In this document: positions 52,877 to 61,561 of the stretch, piece after piece
How positions within the stretch are numbered: position 1 is the stretch's first letter
How the letters are laid out: each line of letters opens with the position of its first letter
Program-made: the position numbers and the translations under genes
Notes under the pieces: model-generated
The model's database searches: none
What the model saw: only the letters and a program-made list of their open reading frames with translations
What the model was told of the DNA's origin: nothing
From: CAYRHN01 sp964424115
GTDB lineage: Bacteria > Chloroflexota > Anaerolineae > Anaerolineales > Anaerolineaceae
Assembly (NCBI GenBank): GCA_964424115.1
Contig: CAYRHN010000005.1
Location: forward strand, 1-64,000
DNA: 64,000 nucleotides
Reading direction: 5' to 3'

Positions 52877-53104
52877 ATGAGTAGCATACAATCCTTTCTA
52901 CAAAAGATCCTGCCCAAGAAATGGGCTGAGGATATGGAAAGCGAATCGCGCGCCTGGGTGGCACGCTGCCCGTGCGGGCATGAGCGGTCGATCTGGGAAC
53001 TGGGCGGGGTGCGCTGGAAAGCTTCCGGCAACCCACGCCGCCTGTTGGCCTGCGCCTCCTGCGGGAAGACCACCTGGCACACGATTCAGAAAAAAAACGT
53101 CTGA
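52877..53104 (+). CDS. Small zinc-ribbon protein (75 aa)
   Basis: Cys pairs CPCG near residue 31 and CASCG near 58 form a likely zinc ribbon. AAGGAG lies upstream of the ATG. It is the third gene of the run that starts at 51343. The 176 bp after it hold no gene I can support. Confidence 0.75.
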   Translation: MSSIQSFLQKILPKKWAEDMESESRAWVARCPCGHERSIWELGGVRWKASGNPRRLLACASCGKTTWHTIQKKNV

Positions 53105-53280
53105 GTCGAAATCTGATTGCCACTTCCGAATAAGCCAAATGGCGCCCGGTGCGAATTCAAACAGAATGAGTTCCACGAATAAGACTTATGGAAATTTCGC
53201 CCAATTCGGGAAATTCGCAATCCTATTCCGTAATTTGCATTATTTGAATCCTTGTTTTTGGTGGTGAAAGGAAGGATCCC

Positions 53281-53859
53281 GTGAAAACTGGCACCATTTT
53301 GATGCTTAACGGCGCATCCAGCTCGGGCAAAACTAGCCTGCTGCGTGCGCTGCAAGATAGCCTCGAAGAGCCCTTCCTGGAAGCCGGGCTGGATAAGATC
53401 ATCTGGATGATGCCGAAACGCTACCTGGAGCGCCCTTTATGGGACGACATTCTTGGCTTGTTCGATCATTCCGGCGAAACGGGGCTCAAAATGTGCTACG
53501 CGCTGCACCGCATGATCCTCTCCCTGGCGAGTTGCGGTTTTTCGGTAGTAGCCGATCACGTGCTGGTGGAACCCGCGTGGGTGGAGGATTGCGCGAACCT
53601 GTTCGCGGAGATGCCCGCATACCTGATTGGGATCCGCTGCCCGCTGTCAGTGCTAGAGGAACGCGAAAAGTCACGCCGCAATCGCACGCTGGGACAGGCG
53701 CGGGCGCAATTCGAACTGGTGCATGCCCATGGCTGCTACGACCTGGAAGTGGATACCGCGCGTTACACCGCCCAGGAATGTGCACAGCAAATCATCTTCC
53801 ACCTGCAAAGTGGGCAGCCACCCAAGGCTTTCCGAAAATTGAGAGAAAAACGCCAATGA
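53281..53859 (+). CDS. Chloramphenicol phosphotransferase-like kinase
   Basis: A 192-residue P-loop kinase of the CPT family. The phosphate-binding loop is NGASSSGKTS (about 10-19), and VVADHVLV (about 91-98) matches the Asp-containing CPT motif. CPT phosphorylates chloramphenicol; many homologues have no known substrate. Starts at GTG with AAGGA upstream. Its stop overlaps the ATG of the following lipoprotein gene (ATGA). Confidence 0.8.
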   Translation: MKTGTILMLNGASSSGKTSLLRALQDSLEEPFLEAGLDKIIWMMPKRYLERPLWDDILGLFDHSGETGLKMCYALHRMILSLASCGFSVVADHVLVEPAWVEDCANLFAEMPAYLIGIRCPLSVLEEREKSRRNRTLGQARAQFELVHAHGCYDLEVDTARYTAQECAQQIIFHLQSGQPPKAFRKLREKRQ

Positions 53860-54791
53860 AAATCTCCATCCTATCTCTATGTGTTTTAATCCTGCTTACA
53901 GGATGCAATTTACAACATACCCCCTCGACCGCTCTACCGACCTCAACCAGGCTCCCTGCAACAGAGACTGCACTGCCTGCCACCCCTACCCCGCAGCCCA
54001 GCCCAACGCGCGAGCCAAGACCTTTTTTACTTGTGCAGGGTAATGGAATTGTTATGGGGGGTGTTCTGGAAGGAAAATGGCTACAGCCAGCAGAAGCATA
54101 CCAGAACGATTCCTACCAAGATATCATTTTGTTTTATGATTTACAGACGTTGAAGGCTAAAGCACAGGGCGGACGGCCAGAATTGCGCGAGGCGCCACCG
54201 TGCCAGGGTGCATACACTGTGCCTTTGGATATCCAATTGGCCGAGACATATGGGATAGAGTCCTTTGGGTGGTTGGGTTTATCCTCCCAGGGGTGGAACG
54301 TAGCTCCACGCCCGGCTGAGGCAGTAGATTTGTTGACCGCCGAGCAGACTGCGCTGCTGGATGATCTGCTGGCGCAAAACGGGGCCTTAAGGCTAGATTA
54401 CCAGCAATTGAGCGCTTACCGCACTGACCTTGAGGGCGACGGAACCGAAGAGATCATCCTCACTGCCACTGCATTGCAGGAAGAAAGCCTGCACATGGTC
54501 GCTCCGGGCGAGTATGCGTTAGCGGCACTGCTGCGGGGGGATTCCGCCATCTTATTGGTTGGCGACTTCTACACCGCCGAAGAAATGGCCTTCCCTTCCG
54601 CGTATGCGATCAGCGCGGTCCTCGACCTGAACGGGGATGGAAAGATGGAAGTGGTTGTTCACGACCGGCACTGGGAAGGCGATCTGCTGCTAGTTTACGA
54701 GATCAATGGAAACGGCGCCCGGCGTGTGCTGGATACGTGTTGTATGGAAGAAGCAATGGAGGATGAACGGTGTGTGAGCGGAAGACCCTAG
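53856..54791 (+). CDS. Hypothetical lipoprotein
   Basis: A 311-residue lipoprotein with lipobox LLTGC (about 13-17) and a Thr/Pro-rich linker (about 20-55). The C-terminal part contains DLEGDGTEEIILTAT and DLNGDGKMEVVVHDRHWEGD, calcium-loop-like DxDGDxE segments seen in VCBS or FG-GAP-like repeats. Translationally coupled to the CPT-like gene. Function unknown. Confidence 0.75.
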   Translation: MKISILSLCVLILLTGCNLQHTPSTALPTSTRLPATETALPATPTPQPSPTREPRPFLLVQGNGIVMGGVLEGKWLQPAEAYQNDSYQDIILFYDLQTLKAKAQGGRPELREAPPCQGAYTVPLDIQLAETYGIESFGWLGLSSQGWNVAPRPAEAVDLLTAEQTALLDDLLAQNGALRLDYQQLSAYRTDLEGDGTEEIILTATALQEESLHMVAPGEYALAALLRGDSAILLVGDFYTAEEMAFPSAYAISAVLDLNGDGKMEVVVHDRHWEGDLLLVYEINGNGARRVLDTCCMEEAMEDERCVSGRP

Positions 54792-55417
54792 CGCAATAAT
54801 ACTACTCCCGTCTCAATGATCTCGGCGCGCACGCTGCCGCTGGTCAGTTCGATCAGGCCGGACTGAAAAGCTGAAAATTTTTCCGGCAGCATACGCGCGG
54901 TGAGGGTCACATCTGCGCCAAAATCCTCGTCCAATACCTGCCCGCCGTGGGAGGCCAGCAAACGCCGCACCCGTTCGAGATAGGGGTAAGGGAAAGCAGC
55001 CATGATCGTGTGCGCCTCTACTTTGCGAGCACGGGGAACAACCTCCACCACCAGCCGTACAGCGTCGCTGTAAGCACGCACCAACCCGCCGGTGCCCAAC
55101 AGGGTGCCGCCAAAATAGCGCGTCACCACAACTGCAATATCTCCCAGCCCGGAACCGCGCAACACCGCCAGCATCGGCCGCCCGGCGGTACCAGAAGGCT
55201 CACCAGCATCACTGCAATGCTCGATCACGGAATCCCCGAAACCAACCCGGTAGGCCGGGACGTTATGTGTGGCATCGGCAAACTCCTCACGCACGCCGAC
55301 CAGGAAAGCCCGTGCTTCCTCCACACTGAAAACAGGCGCCAGGGTGGCAATGAAACGCGAATTGGAAACGGAGAATTCGCGGCGGATCCGCTCAGCAGGG
55401 ACAGGGTAAGAAAGCAT
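54788..55417 (-). CDS. YigZ/IMPACT family protein
   Basis: A 209-residue protein of the YigZ (UPF0029/IMPACT) family, with the signature SDAGEPSGTAGRPMLAVL (about 70-87) and VVVTRYFGGTLLGTGGLVRAY (about 97-117). The second domain is the DUF1949-like ferredoxin fold. The family relates to eukaryotic IMPACT, which controls translation, but bacterial function is unsettled. Convergent with the lipoprotein gene, 4-bp overlap of stops. Confidence 0.92.
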   Translation of the reverse strand: MLSYPVPAERIRREFSVSNSRFIATLAPVFSVEEARAFLVGVREEFADATHNVPAYRVGFGDSVIEHCSDAGEPSGTAGRPMLAVLRGSGLGDIAVVVTRYFGGTLLGTGGLVRAYSDAVRLVVEVVPRARKVEAHTIMAAFPYPYLERVRRLLASHGGQVLDEDFGADVTLTARMLPEKFSAFQSGLIELTSGSVRAEIIETGVVLLR

Positions 55418-55534
55418 GGAAGTATTGTAGCCAATATTCCCTGAGCTGGGAAGAATTTCCTAACACATTGAATCCGAAAAGCGTAATATCTTGGTGCAAT
55501 CATCCACCAGAAATATACGAGGAGAAAGAACACC

Positions 55535-57244
55535 ATGGAAACCCTAATGGAAGCAACTGGAACCCGGATCATTCCTCCCGATGATTTTCCGGTGAAGTGG
55601 GAAAACCCCGGCGATGAGAATTACCATTGGACACGCGATCGCGAACACCTGCCTGATCCATTCACGCCCATGTTCCACAGCGTAGCCAACTACTGCGCCC
55701 TGGAGGGTTTCAAGCGCGGCGGATACGCTTACGATGAAGCTATTCAAATCCGGCTCTACCAGTTGATCAATCATTACAACTACACACGGCTGGTGCCTTT
55801 CGAGGGTAACGCTGAAGAATTGGAAGCCCGCAAGCACAGCAACCGCGCCCACTTAAATGCAGTAGCGCTGCATTTGAAACAGGTTTGGAAAGAGGAATGG
55901 CTGCCGCAGCTGGAAAGACGCTGGGGAGCCTGGGAAGCGTTTGATCTGCGCGGGGCCAGCATGTCCCAACTGATCTCCCACTTTGAGGAAAGCCTGGAAG
56001 GCGGGATCGACCTTTATCGCATCCACTACCTGATGGGGCCGCCGATGTGGTTCGCCATCGACGAATTCACCACTTACTATTGCGACCTGTTCCCAGGACA
56101 AAACGAATTGGATGCGCACTGCCTGTTGCAAGGTTTTGACAATAAGACCCTGGAAGCCGGGCGCGCACTATGGCAGCTCAGCCGGACCGCACAACAAGCG
56201 CCAACCGTAGCGAAGGCGCTGGAAGAACTCCCCTCCGACCAGGTTCTTCCGGCATTGGAAGCTCAGGATGAGGCCAAAGGTTTTCTGGTGGAAATGGCAG
56301 TCTTCCTGCGTACTTACGGTGGGCGCAGCGATCTGTGGGACTGGGGGTACCCGAGTTGGGAGGATGATCCCACGCCGGTGGTCAACAACCTGAAGAATTA
56401 CCTGTGCCAGGCAGAGCGGGATATAACAACCGAACTGGCCAAGGCTGCCGCGGAACGCGAAGCAGCGGTAGCTGCCGCGCGCGCCGCGCTGGAAGGATAC
56501 CCCCAACCGGTGGTGGAACGTTTCGAGCAACTGATGGAGGCCGCCCAAACCGCCCTGGTGCTGACTGAGAACCACACATTCTATATCGATTTCAACGGTT
56601 TTGGTTGGCTGCACCGTTTGATCCGCGAATTTGGCAACCGCTTTGCGACACAGGGGCGGCTAGAATCTGCCCAAGATATCTTCTACCTCGTCAAAGAGGA
56701 ATTACTTGAAATGACTGCCAACCCGACGGTTGCCCTGAGCCAAAAGGCCAAATCGCGCCGGGAGGAAATTGAGAGATGGAGAGGTTATGAAGAGCCACTG
56801 GAACTGGGTACTCGCCCCACCCAGGCACTCTCACTCTATTCGCCTGATTCACGGCGCGTTGCCAAGTATTCGGGAAGCCTGGCGGCAGAAGAAGACGGAC
56901 CGGTCAAGGATACCCCTTCCAACCACCAATTGCACGGGCAAGCCGGCTCTTCTGGCAAAGTAACCGGACGGGCGCGGGTGATCACCTCCCTCAGCCAGGC
57001 GCACCTGCTTCAGCCAGGCGAGATCCTGGTTACCCCTACCACAGCACCCCCCTGGACTCCGCTCTTCCTGACCGCTGCGGCATTGGTGACCGATGCGGGA
57101 GGGCTGCTCTCGCATGGAGCAGTAGTGGCACGCGAATACCGCCTGCCAGCAGTGGTAGGTACGCACAATGCCACCCGGTTGATCCGGGATGGACAGTGGC
57201 TGGAAGTTGACGGCAGCCAGGGGCTGGTGACCCTTCTGGATTGA
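55535..57244 (+). CDS. Split dikinase: substrate domain plus phosphohistidine swivel domain
   Basis: A 569-residue protein related to the central and C-terminal parts of rifampin phosphotransferase and PEP synthase. The first about 460 residues resemble the helical substrate-binding part (FPVKWENPGDENYHW at the start). The C-terminal swivelling domain (about 480-569) holds the phospho-acceptor H527 in GGLLSHGAVVARE. It needs a separate ATP-grasp part, which the next gene encodes (35 bp on). Enzyme would transfer the beta-phosphate of ATP to an unknown substrate. AGGAG precedes the ATG. Confidence 0.82.
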   Translation: METLMEATGTRIIPPDDFPVKWENPGDENYHWTRDREHLPDPFTPMFHSVANYCALEGFKRGGYAYDEAIQIRLYQLINHYNYTRLVPFEGNAEELEARKHSNRAHLNAVALHLKQVWKEEWLPQLERRWGAWEAFDLRGASMSQLISHFEESLEGGIDLYRIHYLMGPPMWFAIDEFTTYYCDLFPGQNELDAHCLLQGFDNKTLEAGRALWQLSRTAQQAPTVAKALEELPSDQVLPALEAQDEAKGFLVEMAVFLRTYGGRSDLWDWGYPSWEDDPTPVVNNLKNYLCQAERDITTELAKAAAEREAAVAAARAALEGYPQPVVERFEQLMEAAQTALVLTENHTFYIDFNGFGWLHRLIREFGNRFATQGRLESAQDIFYLVKEELLEMTANPTVALSQKAKSRREEIERWRGYEEPLELGTRPTQALSLYSPDSRRVAKYSGSLAAEEDGPVKDTPSNHQLHGQAGSSGKVTGRARVITSLSQAHLLQPGEILVTPTTAPPWTPLFLTAAALVTDAGGLLSHGAVVAREYRLPAVVGTHNATRLIRDGQWLEVDGSQGLVTLLD

Positions 57245-57278
57245 AAATTTGTCAACGCAGATGCAAACAGGAGTAAAA

Positions 57279-58145
57279 ATGGAGATCCTTTGGTTGGGCG
57301 ACCTTGAATGTCACAATCCTGCCCGCACGGGAGGCAAAGCTGCCAACCTCAGCAAGCTGGCTGCCACCTACCCGGTGCCAGCGGGGTTCTGCCTGCCCGT
57401 TTCGGAACAAGATACAGCAATCCGAGTGCAGGTAAAAGATCTTGAAGCCGCTTATCTGGAACTGGCACAGCGCTGCGGGCTGGACGAGCCTCCCGTAGCA
57501 GTCCGCTCTTCAGCGGTGGACGAGGATGGACAGTCGGCGTCCTTTGCCGGGCAGCATGAGACCTACTTGAATGTACGCGGAGCAAAGGCAATCGCCGATT
57601 CCGTCAACCACTGCCTTGAATCGGCTTACAACCAACGCGCCCTGGTATACCGCCAGGCGCATGGACTGGAATCTCCACCGCGCATTGCTGTGTTGGTGCA
57701 GCAACTTGTGCATGCAGATGTATCGGCGGTGGTGTTCAGCGCCGACCCGTGCCGAGGATTGGCTGACCAGGTCGTGATCAATGCCACCTGGGGTCTGGGA
57801 GAGAGCCTGGTAAGCGGCACAGTCACACCCGACCTGTACATTGTGGGAAAGCAAAGCATGCAGTTGCTGGAAAGCCGTATCGGTGATAAACAGACTATGT
57901 GCGTGAGCTGCCCGGAAGGCACGCGGGAGGTAGTTGTGCCGCGCCCATTGCGCAAGGAGGCAGCCCTCTCAGCCGGACAGATCGCTGCTTTGGCCATGTT
58001 GGCGGTGCGCCTGGAAAACAACCAGGGCTGGGCAGTGGATCTGGAATGCGCCTTCCAGGGCTCCCGGCTCTACCTGCTGCAGTGCCGGCCTATCACGACC
58101 ACGCGGACAGCCCTGCCCGCTCCGCTGCAGACAGCCAAAGTATGA
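57279..58145 (+). CDS. Split dikinase: ATP-grasp (PPDK_N) subunit
   Basis: A 288-residue stand-alone ATP-binding domain of the PEP synthase/PPDK type. Visible motifs are TGGKAANLSKL, AVRSSAVDEDGQSASFAGQ, FSADP, NATWGLGESLVSG and the final LLQCRPIT, with Glu of VDLECAFQ in the place of the DIEW motif. All nucleotide-site landmarks are kept, so it should be active with the protein encoded upstream. AGGAG lies 6 bp before the ATG at 57279. In rifampin phosphotransferase this domain is N-terminal and fused; here it is separate and second. Confidence 0.85.
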   Translation: MEILWLGDLECHNPARTGGKAANLSKLAATYPVPAGFCLPVSEQDTAIRVQVKDLEAAYLELAQRCGLDEPPVAVRSSAVDEDGQSASFAGQHETYLNVRGAKAIADSVNHCLESAYNQRALVYRQAHGLESPPRIAVLVQQLVHADVSAVVFSADPCRGLADQVVINATWGLGESLVSGTVTPDLYIVGKQSMQLLESRIGDKQTMCVSCPEGTREVVVPRPLRKEAALSAGQIAALAMLAVRLENNQGWAVDLECAFQGSRLYLLQCRPITTTRTALPAPLQTAKV

Positions 58146-58553
58146 TCAAGCAAGGTTACCTTTGCCCCACGAGCCGATCTCGATCAAATTTCCATCTGGA
58201 TCAGCAATGAACGAGGAGCGCATGCCCCATGGTTCGGTGCGCGGTGGCATAACGCCCTCAGCCCCGGCTGCTAGCAGACGAGCATATTCACGGTCGACAT
58301 CTTCGTAGAAAGGAAGATCGATCGCAAACTCAAAAGTGGCATTCAATCCCTGGGGAGAAGAAACCTCCCTACCTAGCAGGCCGGGCAGGAGAGCCCGCTC
58401 GTACATTGCAAAACGGACTCCTTCATGAGTGAACTCGGCATAAGGGCCATTCCCATCCCAGTTGATCGCAAAGCCCAACAGATCACGATAGAAGGCCACC
58501 ATGCGCGGTAGATCCTTGACGAACAAACCGACCATATCAATACGAGTTGCCAT
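58146..58553 (-). CDS. VOC family (glyoxalase-like) protein
   Basis: A 135-residue vicinal oxygen chelate protein with the two beta-alpha-beta-beta-beta units of the fold (MVGLFVKDLPRMVAFYRDLL at the start; GVMPPRTEPWGMRSSFIADPDGNLIEI near the end). This group covers glyoxalases, ring-cleaving dioxygenases and fosfomycin/bleomycin resistance proteins. The Glu near the C-terminus is a likely metal ligand. It abuts the ATP-grasp gene tail-to-tail with no gap. Confidence 0.85.
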   Translation of the reverse strand: MATRIDMVGLFVKDLPRMVAFYRDLLGFAINWDGNGPYAEFTHEGVRFAMYERALLPGLLGREVSSPQGLNATFEFAIDLPFYEDVDREYARLLAAGAEGVMPPRTEPWGMRSSFIADPDGNLIEIGSWGKGNLA

Positions 58554-58645
58554 ATCACTCCTGTTTACTATCCGTGCCCAAGCAAGAAATTGAACGCGAA
58601 TTGCTTATAAAAATGCGGAAACACAAAGAACAGACCCATACTGGC

Positions 58646-58671
58646 ATTGATTATATTCCTGTATAATCAAT
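58646..58671 (+). promoter_or_regulatory. -10 box inside a 10-bp-arm palindrome
   Basis: ATTGATTATA and TATAATCAAT (6-bp centre TTCCTG) are a perfect inverted repeat; the TATAAT at 58662-58667 is the probable -10 of the membrane protein gene at 58716. This looks like an operator for an unidentified regulator. Confidence 0.65.
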
Positions 58672-58715
58672 CAGGATAATCGTTCCAGAAATTAATCCTT
58701 CACCAAGGAGTTGTT

Positions 58716-59339
58716 ATGAACCAACCTGAAGCCACGCAACAGGCATTGAGCATCCTGCGTAACGGAGCTAATTTCCAATGGTATGTGATCCCCTTCCTGG
58801 CGTTGGTGGTGTATGTGTATGCCAACGAAGCCTCCAAGAAGAACTGGAACGGCATCGCCGCCGGCCTGGCCCTTTATACGGTGCACTGGTTCTACGAGAT
58901 CCTCAATGCATTAATCCAGCATTTCAGCGGACATGCTTTATGGACAGTGCCAACCGGCACGGCCTATTTGCTGCTGGTGGGCGTGGGGGTTGAGTTAAGC
59001 CTGATGTTCTCTATCGCCGGGCTGGTGATGAGCAAATTGCTGCCGGCAGACCCTAAGTTGAAGATCTGGGGAATCAACAACCGACTGTTGTTTGCTGTCG
59101 GCAACGCAGCCTTCTTCTCGCTGGTGGAGATCTTCCTGGCCAGCACGCCGGCCTTCGTGTGGGTTTACTCCTGGTGGGGGGCAATCCCGGTCTTCATCAC
59201 CGTTTATATCCCCTTTTTCCTGGCTGCTTTCTACTGTTTCGACTGGCCGCGCAAGACGCAGGTGCGTTTCATCGGCGGCATGGCAGCATTGAATATCGTG
59301 CTGCTGGTGGTTTTTGCGGGAATCCTGCACTGGATCTAG
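58716..59339 (+). CDS. Multi-pass membrane protein, unknown
   Basis: A 207-residue protein with about six hydrophobic segments (about 20-37, 46-64, 75-100, 120-138, 142-165, 180-205). AAGGAG precedes the ATG. I do not recognise the family. Its promoter carries a strong palindrome, so it is probably conditionally expressed. Confidence 0.7.
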   Translation: MNQPEATQQALSILRNGANFQWYVIPFLALVVYVYANEASKKNWNGIAAGLALYTVHWFYEILNALIQHFSGHALWTVPTGTAYLLLVGVGVELSLMFSIAGLVMSKLLPADPKLKIWGINNRLLFAVGNAAFFSLVEIFLASTPAFVWVYSWWGAIPVFITVYIPFFLAAFYCFDWPRKTQVRFIGGMAALNIVLLVVFAGILHWI

Positions 59340-59390
59340 CAATTATGCAGGGTACTCTACGGTTAGTAGAACAAACCCAATTTTGATAAC

Positions 59391-59521
59391 CATTCACGTC
59401 GGATGTGAATTCAACCATTTAGAACACGGATTTCACGGATCTCTATTCTCTTTATGTATCTACCCGTGCGTGACTATGGTTTTTCTTCTAGGAAGTGGGT
59501 AATTCACATCAAGTGTAATTT
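59391..59521. repeat. Possible small element with imperfect inverted ends
   Basis: ATTCACGTCGGATGTGAATT (59393-59412) and AATTCACATCAAGTGTAATT (59501-59520) are imperfect inverted repeats sharing GATGTGAATT. Between them is an AACACGGAT repeat copy (59423-59431). No flanking direct repeat was found. It fills the 180-bp gap between the membrane protein and tetR genes. Confidence 0.4.
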
Positions 59522-60227
59522 AGTTTGTTAAGCCGTTCATCAGGATGTCGATCAAGGATGCCCAGGTACGCTGAGGAGACACATCAGCAGAGACTGCCTG
59601 GAAATAGGTATTCAAATAGGGTAATAACTGCGCATCTGCAAAGGCAATAAAAGCGCCATACAACCCGCGGCTGGCAGCCTCCAGATCCAAACCGGGGCGC
59701 ACCTCACCACGGATATGGGCTTGCGCCAGAATGGTATGTACCATCTCCAGAAGGGCCTCGGCCAGCGGCCGCACCACCGTCTCTTGTAAGGTTGGATCGC
59801 CCTGGTAGGCCGCGCGAGCATAGAAACGCAGGAATCCTGCCTGCTCCTGCGACCATTCCAACCCCCCAAAGACATAGGCTTCCAATGCATCACGAAGAGG
59901 CATTTCCGCCAGGGAGCTGGAATAAGAAATAATTTCAGCACTCAGGCTACGCGTGACCAACTGGGCGGAAAAGGAAAGTAAATTAGCGCGGCTGCCGAAA
60001 TACTGGTAAAGCGAGCCGACCGACACCCCGGCCCGTTCTGCCACCTGCTTGATATTCAATTCTGCCGGGCCGCGGGCATAAGCCTCCTCCAGGATAGCAT
60101 TGACCACCGTTTGCATCCGTTGGGGATCCAGGCGGCGAAAGGTGCGCGTTACCAGCCCGGCCTTCTCCAGATCCAACACGATGGCGTATGTACGCGCCCA
60201 ATCTTCAGAAATAAGATCATCGGTCAT
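59520..60227 (-). CDS. TetR family regulator (nitroreductase operon)
   Basis: A 235-residue TetR repressor with a typical HTH (NIKQVAERAGVSVGSLYQYF, about 58-77) after an unusual N-terminal extension of about 35 residues, and a C-terminal ligand domain. GAGGA lies before the ATG. It follows the nitroreductase gene by 88 bp on the same strand and probably acts at the inverted repeat upstream of that gene. Ligand unknown. Confidence 0.85.
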   Translation of the reverse strand: MTDDLISEDWARTYAIVLDLEKAGLVTRTFRRLDPQRMQTVVNAILEEAYARGPAELNIKQVAERAGVSVGSLYQYFGSRANLLSFSAQLVTRSLSAEIISYSSSLAEMPLRDALEAYVFGGLEWSQEQAGFLRFYARAAYQGDPTLQETVVRPLAEALLEMVHTILAQAHIRGEVRPGLDLEAASRGLYGAFIAFADAQLLPYLNTYFQAVSADVSPQRTWASLIDILMNGLTN

Positions 60228-60315
60228 CGCATATCCTCATAAAAACACACCACAAATGCGCCAGGGAATAAAGGTATTAGGATGGCACGCTTTAAGAACA
60301 TTTTGCGCTCGAGCT

Positions 60316-61221
60316 TCAGGCGTTCACCTCAAAAAAGCGACGTCGGACGGCTCGCAGGTAGCGCACCTTCGGATAGCCGAAAATGACCATCACGCCGGGT
60401 TGGAACTTACCGCGCATGCCGTAGCGGGCGCGCAGCTTTTTGTCATATTGAAAGGCATAAGCCGGGAAGCCGAGCATACAGGTACCCAGCCCAAGCGCTT
60501 CCCCAGCCAGCATAGCATAAGTGGAGGCAATGAAGGGATCGGCCTGGTCAGCGTTCTGGGCATAGAAAAAGATCGCCAGCGGTGCGCCATAGAAGAAATA
60601 ATCGATGCCCTGGCGGTCATACTCCACATAGGCATCAATGGCAGGCATGACAAAGGTTTTCATTCCATCATAGTCCACCTTACTCATAAAAGGACGCATC
60701 AAGGCCAACGAGAAGGGCGAGAAATATTTTTTCCACTGCTTAAGCGTCAACAACAGATCATCGCGCAAAGCACGAACTTGTTTGAACCCACTACGCACCA
60801 GCACGCGCACATCCGTAGGAGGAATACCCATCGGGGCAGTGGAAGCAGCATCGATGATCTTTTGCACCACTTCGGGCTCCACCTCGCGGTCCTGAAATTC
60901 GCGCAGGCTGCGGCGAGCCAGGAGCAAGTTGTAGAACTGCTCATAAGTGGCGCGCTGCTCACGGGCGGGAATGGGGATCAGATCCTCGGGCAGCAAGCCG
61001 CGTCCACGGACATGGATAGCCTCTTGCGGGCAGGCCATCTCGCAGTGTCCGCAGGCAATGCAGCCGAAGAGACTATCGGGGAGAACATGCAGGCGTCCGT
61101 CCTCAAGCACCAGTTGATCGCCCTTGCAGACCTGAACGCAAGTGCCACAAGCAGTACAGCGTTCATAATCCACCTCAACTATCGCAGCGCCTTCAACAGA
61201 TCCGAACTTTATTGTTGTCAT
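60316..61221 (-). CDS. Ferredoxin-nitroreductase fusion
   Basis: A 301-residue protein with two N-terminal [4Fe-4S] motifs (C22, C25, C28, C32 and C54, C57, C60, C64) fused to an FMN nitroreductase domain (about 90-290; RRSLREFQDREV and AALGLGTCMLG-like GEALGLGTCMLG). Such fusions reduce nitroaromatics or other electron acceptors using ferredoxin-type electron flow in anaerobes. GAGGTG precedes the ATG. It lies first in an operon with tetR. Confidence 0.92.
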   Translation of the reverse strand: MTTIKFGSVEGAAIVEVDYERCTACGTCVQVCKGDQLVLEDGRLHVLPDSLFGCIACGHCEMACPQEAIHVRGRGLLPEDLIPIPAREQRATYEQFYNLLLARRSLREFQDREVEPEVVQKIIDAASTAPMGIPPTDVRVLVRSGFKQVRALRDDLLLTLKQWKKYFSPFSLALMRPFMSKVDYDGMKTFVMPAIDAYVEYDRQGIDYFFYGAPLAIFFYAQNADQADPFIASTYAMLAGEALGLGTCMLGFPAYAFQYDKKLRARYGMRGKFQPGVMVIFGYPKVRYLRAVRRRFFEVNA

Positions 61222-61241
61222 GGTACACCTCGACGAAATAT

Positions 61242-61291
61242 TAATATGAACTTATGGTTCATATTATATATCAAATATATTCATATTACAA
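61242..61291 (-). promoter_or_regulatory. Promoter and operator of the nitroreductase-tetR operon
   Basis: Minus strand: TTGTAA (61286-61291), 17-bp spacer, TATAAT (61263-61268). A perfect 10-bp inverted repeat, TAATATGAAC (61242-61251) and GTTCATATTA (61257-61266) with a 5-bp centre, overlaps the -10 and start region. It is the likely binding site of the TetR protein at 59520-60227. Confidence 0.8.
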
Positions 61292-61475
61292 GAGGGGCTG
61301 CGCAACCGCCGCCGGGTACTTACAACACCAACTTATCATTCTATGAAACAATCAAGAATTCGAATGGCAGGTTAAAGCCCGCATTAAGGAACTATTATTC
61401 GTTAAAAAACCAACAAAGATATTCAAGAAAATCAAAAAGAAATCTTAAAATATTCAAAATTATTGAAATTACCTA

Positions 61476-61503
61476 TTGACATTTTTAAATATTTAGTTAT
61501 AAT
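61476..61503 (+). promoter_or_regulatory. Full-consensus sigma-70 promoter with A/T-rich upstream region
   Basis: TTGACA (61476-61481), 16-bp spacer, TATAAT (61498-61503): both hexamers are perfect. The about 100 bp before it are A/T-rich with A-tracts, resembling an UP element. It drives the small-peptide operon and should be among the strongest promoters in the window. With the nitroreductase promoter it explains the 340-bp gap without genes. Confidence 0.88.
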
Positions 61504-61561
61504 ATATTTAGAAATCTGAAAGAGAAACAAACTTTTTTGAACTTTTGCAAGGAGAAATGAA

